From: Promethearchaeota archaeon
Lineage (GTDB): Archaea; Asgardarchaeota; Lokiarchaeia; Sigynarchaeales; SOKP01
Direction of reading: 5' to 3'
Assembly (NCBI GenBank): GCA_016839635.1
Contig: JAEOTV010000121.1
Coordinates: forward strand, 1 to 31,488
DNA length: 31,488 bases
The number at the start of each line of letters is the position of its first letter. Within the stretch, counting starts at the first letter, position 1. Position numbers and translations under genes: made by a program. Shown one piece after another: positions 8,885 to 17,169 of this stretch. The notes beneath the pieces were generated by a model. It worked only from the letters and a program-made list of their open reading frames with translations. It had not been told where the DNA came from and did no database searches.

Positions 8885-9412
8885 TTAAATTCTTGCTTCA
8901 GAGAGATGAAGATGGTCTGTCTCGACCTCTACAAAGGCTTCAAATATCTCCTTTACACGTTGATTTTGCGCTTCAGCAGCAGCTTGACCATAGAATTTTA
9001 TTGCTCTATCCTCTCTACTATGTGATTCTTCCAGATTAGGTTTGTATTTTGCAGCACATTTATCATATTTAGGGAATTCTACTTTATCTAATTTCAAAAT
9101 TTTTTTCCATACAGCTGCGTGTTCAGCCTCAACTTTAGCTAGGATCTTAAATATCTTTTGACCATCTAATTCTGGGACTTTTTTACTAGCACATTTATAA
9201 AAAATATTATTAGAAATCTCCACTTCTAAAGCTTTCTCCACATTTGCTTTATCTTTTTCATTTAATTCAACATCCCATGCACCAGTATCATCATATTCTG
9301 TAGATTCTACAAAATATTTTTTGAAAGCACCACAAAATGGGCATCGACTAGGTGCTTCTTCTCCAATATATGCTTCCCCACATATCTCACATACATAGAC
9401 TTTTACAATTAT
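8885..9412 (-). CDS. Rubrerythrin with N-terminal rubredoxin-like domain (non-canonical start)
   Basis: Peroxide-scavenging non-haem iron protein typical of anaerobes. The N-terminal rubredoxin-like zinc/iron knuckle has two Cys-x2-Cys pairs: VCEICGEAYIGEEAP and RCPFCGA. A ferritin-like four-helix domain follows with di-iron motifs AEHAAVW and ETDHLHL. The frame contains no ATG, and the first GTG (9241) would delete the whole knuckle domain. An in-frame stop lies at 9419-9421. Between them, ATA (9412) and ATT (9409) follow a GGTGA ribosome binding site at normal spacing, so translation probably starts at one of these, giving about 175 aa. A base error at the start codon is the alternative. 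It stands alone between the sulfatase and the DUF1464 gene. Confidence 0.85.
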   Translation of the reverse strand: MIVKVYVCEICGEAYIGEEAPSRCPFCGAFKKYFVESTEYDDTGAWDVELNEKDKANVEKALEVEISNNIFYKCASKKVPELDGQKIFKILAKVEAEHAAVWKKILKLDKVEFPKYDKCAAKYKPNLEESHSREDRAIKFYGQAAAEAQNQRVKEIFEAFVEVETDHLHLSEARI

Positions 9413-9418
9413 TTTATT

Positions 9419-9423
9419 TCACC
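9419..9423 (-). promoter_or_regulatory. Ribosome binding site that fixes the rubrerythrin start
   Basis: On the minus strand the sequence reads GGTGA, complementary to the archaeal 16S 3' end, with six bases before ATA and nine before ATT. Ordinary ATG genes in this window (for example Ub at 23753 and the nucleotidyltransferase at 27404) show the same spacing, so a start at ATA or ATT is favoured over the downstream GTG. Confidence 0.6.
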
Positions 9424-9616
9424 TTGTTTTAATAATAATTCATTCTTATTTTTTCATACCCTAAAGTTTAAATTAATAAAAAATACCACAGTTTTTATAT
9501 TTTTAAGTTAAATTCTAAAAACAGAATAAGTTAAAAGCAATTATTAAAAAAATATAGAATATAAAAAGAATTATAGCATCTTTTAAAATGTATCAATAGA
9601 TTTAGTCTGATTATCA

Positions 9617-10708
9617 ATGTATAGAGTTCTTGGTATTGACCCAGGATCGAAAAGTTGGGATTTCTTCGGTTTAGAGAATAAAAAAATAATTTTAGATACA
9701 TCTTTACCTACTAAAGAGCTTATTAATGATCCGCAAAAAGTTATTACGATAATTAAAACTGTAAAAGATATTGATCTAATGGTGGCTCCAAGCGGATTTG
9801 GACTTCCTTTAAAAAACGTCCATGAATTAACAGAACAAGATATTTTTTTTACTTTGTTAAAGTTTGATCAAAAAGAAAAAAATAAACTAGTTGGTCTAGG
9901 AGAAGTTTTAAGATTAATCAAGGCTCAAAATATTCCAGGAATTATTGTTCCTGGAGTTAAACATTTACCTACTGTTCCTAAATATCGGAAGATTAATAAA
10001 ATTGATATGGGAACTGCTGATAAAATTTGTACAGCAGTCACAGGAATTAGAGATCAAATGGAAAGATTTTGCATTCCACCACAAGATACAAATTTTATTT
10101 TAGTTGAGATAGGTTATGGTTTTACAGCAGTCTTAGCAATTGAAAATGGTCAAATTATTGATGGAATTGGAGGTTCTAATATAATGGGTTTTCATGCATG
10201 TGGTAGTCTCGATGGGGAATTAGCGTATCTAATTAAAAATATCCATAAGAGAAATATCTATAAAGGTGGAGTAGCTTATATTTCTGGATACTCTGATTTG
10301 AGTTTAAAAGAGATTACTCTTTTAGCAGAAAATGATGAACAAACAAAGATTGCATTAAAAGCCTATTTATCAAGTGTAAAAAAAGCCGTTTTTGGTATGT
10401 CATCATCATTTTCAAATAAGAATAAAATAAAAGAAATACTTTTAGCTGGAAGAGGTTCAAATTTGGCATATTTTCGAGAAAAAATGATAGATGAGCTAGA
10501 AAATGTTGCTCCAGTAAGAGTAATGAATTCTTTTAGTCAAATAGCAAAACGGGCGGCTCAAGGGGCGGCTTTTATAGCTAATGGACTTTTAGGAGGAAGA
10601 TTCGAACCTATTATTAAAAACCTAAAAATTGAAGATGCTGCGGGCTCAATATTAGATGATATATTTATCCCATTTGAAAAAGAAAAGCTGATAAGTGATT
10701 TAGATTAA
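9617..10708 (+). CDS. DUF1464 family protein, ASKHA-fold (predicted kinase-like)
   Basis: Archaeal protein of 363 aa beginning MYRVLGIDPGSKSWDFFGLE. This is the phosphate-1-like motif of acetate/sugar kinase-Hsp70-actin folds and matches DUF1464. Further glycine-rich loops occur at VEIGYGFTAVLAI, GIGGSNIMGFHACGS and ILLAGRGSN, fitting the nucleotide-binding core. The catalytic activity of the family is not known to me. The stop codon is adjacent to the ATT start of the dihydropteroate-synthase-like gene (the two overlap by five bases), indicating a translationally coupled pair and suggesting a role linked to pterin cofactor metabolism. A TATA-like AATATAAAAAG stretch lies near 9558. Confidence 0.75.
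   Translation: MYRVLGIDPGSKSWDFFGLENKKIILDTSLPTKELINDPQKVITIIKTVKDIDLMVAPSGFGLPLKNVHELTEQDIFFTLLKFDQKEKNKLVGLGEVLRLIKAQNIPGIIVPGVKHLPTVPKYRKINKIDMGTADKICTAVTGIRDQMERFCIPPQDTNFILVEIGYGFTAVLAIENGQIIDGIGGSNIMGFHACGSLDGELAYLIKNIHKRNIYKGGVAYISGYSDLSLKEITLLAENDEQTKIALKAYLSSVKKAVFGMSSSFSNKNKIKEILLAGRGSNLAYFREKMIDELENVAPVRVMNSFSQIAKRAAQGAAFIANGLLGGRFEPIIKNLKIEDAAGSILDDIFIPFEKEKLISDLD
10694..10699 (+). promoter_or_regulatory. Ribosome binding site for the ATT-initiated gene
   Basis: AGTGAT lies inside the end of the DUF1464 gene, four bases before the ATT at 10704. It matches the GTGAT core seen before ATG starts elsewhere in the window and supports coupled translation from the ATT codon. Confidence 0.5.
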
Positions 10709-12275
10709 AATACTTATAATTACTGGTCAACAGAGTTATATTACAATACAAGAAATTATTAAACCTATTAAAAAGCATATCATAGATATTATAAGAGCGC
10801 CGATATCAATATCAGCATTTCTCACAAAACGGATCACATCCAATATTTTAGAAAATATAAAAACTTCTGAATATGATTTAGTCTTATTACCAGGTTTTGT
10901 TCAGTGGGATTCTAGTGAGTTAGAAGAGAGTTCTTCAATAAAAATTAGGAAGGGTCCAGAATTCGCATCTGATTTACCTTTTACTCTAAATAATTTAGAA
11001 AATCTCGAGTTATCTAATACGATCCCAGCAAATAGATTATTAGATATGTCGGGAAAAAATGAATTTACAAAAATTGTAAAAGAGCAATTAAACTCAGCAA
11101 TTAATGATCTAGGGACTCATACATATTACATTAATGAAAAAAAATCTAATATAATAATTGGAAGGAACCTGCCACCCCCGATAATTGCTGAAATTGTGAA
11201 TTGTACAGAAAAAAGTAATCAGAATATTCTAAAAAAAGTAAAACATTATATTAATTCTGGAGCAGATATTATTGATATTGGTTGTGTATCTAATAAACCA
11301 AATCCCCAAAGAATAAAGGAGATAATCCATTTAATTAGAAAAAACCATGGTGTGTTAATAAGCATCGATTCAATGATCCCAGAAGAAATAAAAGCTGCTG
11401 CTGAGGAAAATATAGACCTTATTTTAAGTTTAGATCTTGGAAATTATGAGGAATTGTTAAACATACCTAAAAATATACCTACTGTTATACTTCCTACTAA
11501 TATTAAGGAAGCCTACTTTCCAAAGGATCCAGAAACAAGGATCCAAAATTTATTCAAATTAACCAGAGAATTATTTAACAAAGGTTTTACTAAATTAATT
11601 GCTGATCCATTATTAGAGACTCCTATCAATCCCGGAATTAGCAACTCTTTGGAAGCGTATTTTCTCTATAAAAAGAAAGTTGCTGAAAATAAATACAAAG
11701 ATTATGAATTACCATTATTTTTTGGAATATCAAACGTAGTAGAACTTATGGACATTGATTCAGTTGGAATAAATGGACTTTTAGCGAGTATTTCAATAGA
11801 ATTAGATATGGGAATTCTTTTTACAGTTGAGCATAGTACTAAATTAATGGGAGGGGTAAGAGAATTAAAAGAAAGTGTAAAGCTAAATTATATAGCAAAA
11901 TGTAAGAATACTCCCCCCATCAATCAAGGAATTAGAGTCTTTAAAGCCAAAGGAAAAATTAACCAAGAGATGCCGACAATAAATGAAGAAAAAATGATTG
12001 TAGTAAATACAAAAATCCATGATTATATTCCTGATGAATCGGGTTACTTTAGAATTTATGTGAATCATTATTTGAATAAAATTTATGTTCTTTTTTACTC
12101 AATTGATGATTTATTACTTCATACGTTTATAGGAGACAATGCAGAGGCTCTAAGTAAAAAAATAATTCAATCTAATTTAACAACGGACATTTATCATTTG
12201 AATTATTTAGGGAGAGAATTAAAAAAGGCAGAAATGCATTTACTTTTTGGGAAACCCTTTATTCAAGATGAATAG
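10704..12275 (+). CDS. Dihydropteroate synthase-like protein (TIGR00284-type), ATT start
   Basis: Full-length archaeal dihydropteroate-synthase-related protein of about 523 aa. It is suspected, but not proven, to join the pterin and arylamine parts of tetrahydromethanopterin. The N-terminal domain reads (M)KILIITGQQSY, then RAPISISAFLT, LLPGFVQWD and a KGPEFASDLP segment, all typical of the family. The TIM-barrel domain follows: IIAEIVNC, SGADIIDIG, ISIDSMIPEEI and LILSLDLG. The first ATG (11046) would remove about 114 conserved residues. The only possible start after the in-frame TAG at 10701 that yields the expected MKIL is ATT at 10704. It overlaps the upstream stop codon and is preceded by AGTGAT at normal spacing. 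Confidence 0.85.
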   Translation: MKILIITGQQSYITIQEIIKPIKKHIIDIIRAPISISAFLTKRITSNILENIKTSEYDLVLLPGFVQWDSSELEESSSIKIRKGPEFASDLPFTLNNLENLELSNTIPANRLLDMSGKNEFTKIVKEQLNSAINDLGTHTYYINEKKSNIIIGRNLPPPIIAEIVNCTEKSNQNILKKVKHYINSGADIIDIGCVSNKPNPQRIKEIIHLIRKNHGVLISIDSMIPEEIKAAAEENIDLILSLDLGNYEELLNIPKNIPTVILPTNIKEAYFPKDPETRIQNLFKLTRELFNKGFTKLIADPLLETPINPGISNSLEAYFLYKKKVAENKYKDYELPLFFGISNVVELMDIDSVGINGLLASISIELDMGILFTVEHSTKLMGGVRELKESVKLNYIAKCKNTPPINQGIRVFKAKGKINQEMPTINEEKMIVVNTKIHDYIPDESGYFRIYVNHYLNKIYVLFYSIDDLLLHTFIGDNAEALSKKIIQSNLTTDIYHLNYLGRELKKAEMHLLFGKPFIQDE

Positions 12276-12305
12276 TTTAGAGTAGAAATTTAAATAATTA
12301 TTAAA

Positions 12306-12313
12306 CTTATATA
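12306..12313 (+). promoter_or_regulatory. Possible TATA box of the dehydrogenase-CBS gene
   Basis: CTTATATA sits about 43 bases before the ATG at 12356, after the end of the preceding gene. This spacing would leave a short leader containing AGGTT as ribosome binding site. The AT-rich background makes the call tentative. Confidence 0.3.
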
Positions 12314-12355
12314 GCATACTTCTATGAACTATACTATTTCAAATAGGTTAATATT

Positions 12356-14221
12356 ATGATCCCAAAAAAAATGGAATCATTTCTTTATGAACATCTCCCT
12401 AAAGCCACTTTCAAAGCTCGGCTCAAAAAGGATGATGGAAGATGTTATCTTGAATTTGGTAATTTAGATGTTCATCTCTTATCCCATATAGGGATAATAC
12501 GTGATAAAGTTGGTCCTCACCTGGTTGCATGTATATGGGATGAGAAATCACCCCTAGAGATTGGTGGATATGTAGTGGTCGACTCTCTAGCCGGAGGACG
12601 TCCTTCAATGGGAGGAATCAGGATGTTACCAGATATCACACCATCTGATATCCATAATCTAGCACGAGGTATGACGTTAAAAAATGCCGCTGCTAATCTT
12701 CCTTATGGAGGAGGAAAAGCAGGAATCGTAGCAGAAAGAGGACTATCTCCTGAAAAACATACTGAAATTGTTCGCGGTTTCGCTCGATTAATTCGACGAT
12801 ATATAGAGATTTACCTTCCAGGACCAGATGTTGGTACTAATGATGCTGATATGAAGACTATTGCTATTGAAAATGGATTAGACAATGCACTCTCTAAGCC
12901 TGCTGATATGGGGGGGAATCGTATTGATGAACTTGGAGCAGCCGCGGGAGGGGTTATAATTGCTTTACAAACTCTGTTAGGAATTATGCCGAGATTAAGA
13001 GTACTTACTCAATTCGCTAATATGGAAATCCCTAATATAAAAGATCTTAAAATATTAATTCAAGGTTTTGGGGCCGTTGGGGCACATGCTGCCCGTATTT
13101 TGAAAGAACGATTACCTGAAGCAAAAGTTATTGGTATTAGCGATTTAGAGGGTTATTTATACAATGAATCTGGATTACCTGTTGAAGAACTATTTAATAT
13201 ATGGAAAGAAAGCAAATTAGTAACTAATCATTATTTTAGAAATCAAATAATCTCGGAAGGATATAAACATCCTACTAAATTTTCTACAAATGCTAATAAT
13301 TTGCTTTTAGAAAATGCTTTTTGTATGATACCAGCAGCTCCAGTTTTTAATTACTTATGTGTCAGAAAATCAGAAAATCCTTCAATGACTGTTGATCGAA
13401 TGGGTAAATGGGCAGTGATTATTGAAGGTGCTAATACTTACTCTCCTGATCCAAATAGAAAAGCTGCCAGAATTCGGATGGAACAAATTGTTTATAAAGA
13501 AAAAGGGGTTATGATCGCAAATGATTATTTGGTTAATTCGGGAGGAGTTATATTTGCTGCACAAGAACATATCTTAAGAACCCCCGAACAATTAAAAATT
13601 CCAGAAGAATTATTGGGCAATCGTGAAGCAGTAGAAAAATGGTTAAAAGATCATGCAAAAGATTTTACTGAATTATCAAGACAACGTTTAAAAGCAGGTG
13701 AAGAGTATAGGGAGAATGTTATTCATAATAACATGATTGAACTAGTTGATCTACTATCAGCAAATCCTGATATGTTACCATGTACCGCTGCTGAACAAAT
13801 AAGTCTTCAACGTCTTACAGCCAAAGAAAGAGAACGTACAGCAAAAGATATTATGATACCTATTCCGACTATAGATGTCAATAGTACTATTCAAGAGGCA
13901 GCATCTTTAATTATTGAGGATTTGAGCGATATCATTACTGTTCTTTCTGAAGATAAACTTGTAGGTGTCGTAACAGATTGGGATATTACTAAAGCTATAG
14001 CGGAGGGTAATATAGATGCTACTCTTGATAAAATAATGACTAAAAATGTTATTACAGCTCATCCGAATTTTACCATTTTAGATGTTGTACGTGAATTAGA
14101 ACAGTATAAAATCTCAGCAATGCCTGTCGTTGAAGAAGGTATTGTTTTAGGTAAAGTTAACTCAGATTTAATTGCTCAACGGTATGTATTAGATTTACTC
14201 CAGTCCAACGAACCTCATTAA
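12356..14221 (+). CDS. Glu/Leu/Phe/Val dehydrogenase fused to a C-terminal CBS-domain pair
   Basis: NAD(P)-dependent amino acid dehydrogenase of 621 aa. The catalytic domain carries GGIRMLPD, MTLKNAAANLPYGGGKAG (Lys109, and Lys121 as the expected catalytic lysine) and PGPDVGTND (Asp158). The Rossmann fold has GFGAVG at 237-242, and EGAN and NSGGVI follow at about 357-397. From about 497 the protein continues as two CBS repeats: DIMIPIPTIDV...VGVVTDWDI, and KIMTKNVITAHP...MPVVEEGIVLGKV. Glutamate dehydrogenases are usually 420-450 aa without CBS, so the extra 120 residues suggest control by adenosine nucleotides or S-adenosylmethionine-type ligands. The substrate could be glutamate or another amino acid. 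It converges with cofH and appears to be monocistronic. Confidence 0.9.
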   Translation: MIPKKMESFLYEHLPKATFKARLKKDDGRCYLEFGNLDVHLLSHIGIIRDKVGPHLVACIWDEKSPLEIGGYVVVDSLAGGRPSMGGIRMLPDITPSDIHNLARGMTLKNAAANLPYGGGKAGIVAERGLSPEKHTEIVRGFARLIRRYIEIYLPGPDVGTNDADMKTIAIENGLDNALSKPADMGGNRIDELGAAAGGVIIALQTLLGIMPRLRVLTQFANMEIPNIKDLKILIQGFGAVGAHAARILKERLPEAKVIGISDLEGYLYNESGLPVEELFNIWKESKLVTNHYFRNQIISEGYKHPTKFSTNANNLLLENAFCMIPAAPVFNYLCVRKSENPSMTVDRMGKWAVIIEGANTYSPDPNRKAARIRMEQIVYKEKGVMIANDYLVNSGGVIFAAQEHILRTPEQLKIPEELLGNREAVEKWLKDHAKDFTELSRQRLKAGEEYRENVIHNNMIELVDLLSANPDMLPCTAAEQISLQRLTAKERERTAKDIMIPIPTIDVNSTIQEAASLIIEDLSDIITVLSEDKLVGVVTDWDITKAIAEGNIDATLDKIMTKNVITAHPNFTILDVVRELEQYKISAMPVVEEGIVLGKVNSDLIAQRYVLDLLQSNEPH

Positions 14222-14268
14222 TAAATATAAAAAACGTTTTAAAAAGATTTTCTCAAAAAAATAGGATT

Positions 14269-15399
14269 TTAGTAATATTTTAAAATATTATATATAGTAT
14301 CTCTTTGAGCTGGTTTTTTTCCTGCATCAGTTATTATATTTATTATATCCCCTGGAGATAGATACTCTCCAAATTCTGCACCAGCACTTTTAGATATATT
14401 CTCTTCCATTAAAGTTCCTGAGAAATCGTTAACACCATAATTCAAAGAAACTTGAGCAAATTTAGGTCCCAATTTCACCCAACTACATTGAATATTATCA
14501 ATATAGTTATTCAAGAATAATCTTGCAACAGAGAATAGCTTTAAATCATCCATTCCATAGATGGGATTTAATGGAAAATCTTCAAGTTGAGATAAAATTG
14601 GTTTTTCTTTTACAAAAGGTAAGGGAACAAATTCAGTGAATCCGAGTGTTTCTTTTTGTATATCTCTTAAAATTTTTAAATGCTTAATTCTATCATATAA
14701 AGATTCAATATGTCCATACATTATAGTAGAAGTTGTAGGAATTCCTAATTTATGAGCTGTAGTTATGATCTCCTTCCATTGGACGGTATTAACTTTATTT
14801 GGACAAATTATTTTTCGTATTTTATCAACTAATATCTCAGCTGCAGTTCCAGGGATTGAATCTAATCCTGCATTTATCAATTCCTTTAGAGTATCTTCTA
14901 TTGAATTTTCATATAATTTAGACATATAATATACTTCTTGTGGAGAAAAGGCATGAGTATGAATCTCTGGATCTACTTCTTTAACCGTTTTAAGGATGTC
15001 TAAATAATATTCAAAATTTAAATCAGGATTTATACCACCTTGAATACAAATCTCTGTACATCCAAAACTTTTTGCTTCAAATACTTTTTCCTTAATTTGC
15101 TCTATAGAGAGTAAAAAAGCGTCAGGATGAGTAGCAGGTAAACTAAAAGAACAGAATTTACACTTTTGATAACAAATATTTGTAAAATTTATATTTCTAT
15201 TTACAACAAAAGTTACTAAATTTTGCTTTTTTTCGAAACTGATCTGATCTGCTACATACTGTAAAGCAAAAAATTCTTTTCCCTTTACTTTTAATAATTC
15301 TAAGGCTTCAAGTGTGCTTAATTCCTCTGAAGCTAAAGCTTTCTTTAAAATTTCCTTAATATTTTGTTTAATATGTACAAAAATATGAGATTCATTCAT
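14269..15399 (-). CDS. cofH: FO synthase subunit 2 CofH (radical SAM)
   Basis: 5-amino-6-(D-ribitylamino)uracil:L-tyrosine 4-hydroxyphenyl transferase. It forms the CofG substrate from tyrosine and the ribitylaminouracil during synthesis of FO, the F420 chromophore. The radical SAM motif is Cys76-x3-Cys80-x2-Cys83 in ICYQKCKFCSF. Diagnostic CofH segments are EQIKEKVFEAKSFGCTEICI with GGINPD after it, and IHTHAFSPQEVYYMS. GTMYGH-type residues appear as TSTIMYGHIES, and the C-terminal region includes LGPKFAQVSLNYGVNDFSGT. The 376 aa are standard. It is the last gene of a four-gene operon and overlaps cofG by 8 bases. It converges on the dehydrogenase gene with a 47 bp spacer. Confidence 0.94.
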   Translation of the reverse strand: MNESHIFVHIKQNIKEILKKALASEELSTLEALELLKVKGKEFFALQYVADQISFEKKQNLVTFVVNRNINFTNICYQKCKFCSFSLPATHPDAFLLSIEQIKEKVFEAKSFGCTEICIQGGINPDLNFEYYLDILKTVKEVDPEIHTHAFSPQEVYYMSKLYENSIEDTLKELINAGLDSIPGTAAEILVDKIRKIICPNKVNTVQWKEIITTAHKLGIPTTSTIMYGHIESLYDRIKHLKILRDIQKETLGFTEFVPLPFVKEKPILSQLEDFPLNPIYGMDDLKLFSVARLFLNNYIDNIQCSWVKLGPKFAQVSLNYGVNDFSGTLMEENISKSAGAEFGEYLSPGDIINIITDAGKKPAQRDTIYNILKYY

Positions 15400-16501
15400 C
15401 TATGTTTATATTATCTAGTACTTTTTTAATATTTTTTGAACAAAATCCTTCTTTTCTAATGAATTTATCATATATGGGGAGTCTCTCTTTAAGAAAATAA
15501 CCTTTATCTTTACAAATTTTATACAAATGTTTTATTTGAGGCCATTGGCTTTCAGGGTTTATATGATCTAATGTAATAGGAGAAATTCCTCCAAAATCAT
15601 CAATACCCATCTCAATAAACTCTTTTTCAAAACCATCAATAAGATTTGGTGGTATTTGAATAGTAATATCATTTTCAAAAATAATTCGAGCAATTCCTGT
15701 TATTTTAAGCATCTCCTGAAAGGAAAAGGGCTTTTTTGGTTGGTAAGGTATACCTTTTTTTTTTACAAAATTCTGAATTATTACTTCTTGAATATGACCA
15801 TATTTTGTATGGATTGCTTTTATTAAGTTTAAATCCTTTAAAACGTCATCAATAGTTTCTCCTATACCTAATAGTAAACCGGTAGTAAATGGAATTTTTA
15901 GTTTTCCAGCATTAGTAATGTGTTCAATTCTTTTTTTTGGTAATTTTTCAATCGAATATTCATGTACGTTCCCTTTTTTAAAAAGGTTCATATTGGTACT
16001 TTCAAGCATCAATCCCATACTAGCATTGTATTTTTTTAATTCCTTCATTTCATCATATGTTAAAAAACCTAAATTTGTATGAGGTAAAATGTTAAAATTA
16101 AGTAAGTAGATACAGATTTCTTTTACATATTCCATAAAATCTGAATATTTTAATCTCTCTAATTCATTTTTAATTTCAAGAAAACTTCCAGGGTGCTCAC
16201 CAGACATTAAGAGAGCTTCTTTACATTGATATTGGACTGCTTTTTGAGTTAATGCAATTATTTGATCATTACTAAGTAATATTACATTAGATTCACCATT
16301 TAATTTAGGGATTTTATAATTAAAATAACAATATCCACACTGATTAACACAATAATTTGAAAGAGAAAGTGTGAAATTCTTAGAATAAGTTATTACCTTT
16401 TTTTCATCATCTGGTAATTGATCTCTTATCAACTTGACTTTTTCTCTGATTTGGTTCAATCTGAGCTTTTTAAAGCTTTGTATTTCACTATTTTTATCCA
16501 T
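15392..16501 (-). CDS. cofG: FO synthase subunit 1 CofG (radical SAM)
   Basis: 7,8-didemethyl-8-hydroxy-5-deazariboflavin synthase. It closes the deazaflavin ring on the CofH product to give FO. The segment TYSKNFTLSLSNYCVNQCGY holds Cys51 and Cys55 of the Cys51-x3-Cys55-x2-Cys58 cluster motif. CofG-type features follow: CKEALLMSGEHPG, LGLMLESTN and PFTTGLLLGIGET. Downstream are QEVIIQNF with a PYQPKKPFSF stretch, and DDFGGISPITLDHINPESQWP near the C-terminus. The 369 aa are within the family range. The start ATG overlaps the stop of the upstream reductase gene as TAATG, and the gene overlaps cofH by 8 bases, so all three are expected to be translated from one message. Confidence 0.95.
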   Translation of the reverse strand: MDKNSEIQSFKKLRLNQIREKVKLIRDQLPDDEKKVITYSKNFTLSLSNYCVNQCGYCYFNYKIPKLNGESNVILLSNDQIIALTQKAVQYQCKEALLMSGEHPGSFLEIKNELERLKYSDFMEYVKEICIYLLNFNILPHTNLGFLTYDEMKELKKYNASMGLMLESTNMNLFKKGNVHEYSIEKLPKKRIEHITNAGKLKIPFTTGLLLGIGETIDDVLKDLNLIKAIHTKYGHIQEVIIQNFVKKKGIPYQPKKPFSFQEMLKITGIARIIFENDITIQIPPNLIDGFEKEFIEMGIDDFGGISPITLDHINPESQWPQIKHLYKICKDKGYFLKERLPIYDKFIRKEGFCSKNIKKVLDNINIDE

Positions 16502-17169
16502 TATTCAATCTTTTTGTATTTTAAAACTAGATAATTATCCCTATTTTTAATTTCAAGCAACTTAAACCTTGGTGCTTGAGCCATAAATTCAAAACCTTTA
16601 CCTTCAACAAGGCTAATCGCATCTATTCCACCAATCATCCATGGAGCGATAGTTAATCTTATTTCATCTATCAAATTACTTCTTATAAAAGCCCAATTTA
16701 GTGTGCCTCCTCCCTCTAATAAAAGCTTTTGAATACCTAAATTATAGATGTGTGGCATAAGTTCCGGAATATCTACTTTCTTACCTTTACCAGATTTGAT
16801 CAATTTTACACCTTTTGATTCAAAGACTTTAATTCTTTCCAATGATGCATTCTCAGTACAACATATTATTGTTGGATATAGATTTGGTTGATATGTAATA
16901 ACATTAGAATCAATAGGTATTGAAAGATTACTATCAATAACAATCCTATAATATCCAATATGTTCGTAAAATTTTATATGAAGTTTAGGATTGTCTTTTA
17001 TTATAGTATTTTTTCCAACAATTATTCCATCTACTTGAGATCTTAGTTTATGGACCTCTTTCCAGTCTTGCTCGTCAGATATATCAGAATCTCCTATTTT
17101 TGAAGTAATTTTTCCATCAATCGTCATTGCAGCACTTAAAATTATATAAGGATGTTTAACTTCTTTCAA
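16501..17169 (-). CDS. arfC: 2,5-diamino-6-(ribosylamino)-4(3H)-pyrimidinone 5'-phosphate reductase
   Basis: RibD C-terminal (RIB7/ArfC-type) reductase of 222 aa. It reduces the ribosyl side chain of the diaminopyrimidinone phosphate to ribityl with NAD(P)H, an early step shared by riboflavin and F420. Diagnostic segments are PYIILSAAMTIDGKIT near the start, LRSQVDGIIVGKNTIIKDNP, and the nucleotide-binding LLLEGGGTLNWAFIRSNLID. There is no N-terminal deaminase domain, so a separate deaminase is needed. The gene overlaps the upstream amidohydrolase by 14 bases and cofG by 3 bases (TAATG), placing it as step two of a four-gene FO operon. Confidence 0.9.
   Translation of the reverse strand: MKEVKHPYIILSAAMTIDGKITSKIGDSDISDEQDWKEVHKLRSQVDGIIVGKNTIIKDNPKLHIKFYEHIGYYRIVIDSNLSIPIDSNVITYQPNLYPTIICCTENASLERIKVFESKGVKLIKSGKGKKVDIPELMPHIYNLGIQKLLLEGGGTLNWAFIRSNLIDEIRLTIAPWMIGGIDAISLVEGKGFEFMAQAPRFKLLEIKNRDNYLVLKYKKIE

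Noticed and set aside
8885..9241. Rubrerythrin starting at GTG 9241
   Set aside because: This would discard an intact rubredoxin-like domain in the same frame that has its own ribosome binding site.
11046..12275. Dihydropteroate-synthase-like gene starting at ATG 11046
   Set aside because: Conserved N-terminal domain continues upstream in frame to 10704.
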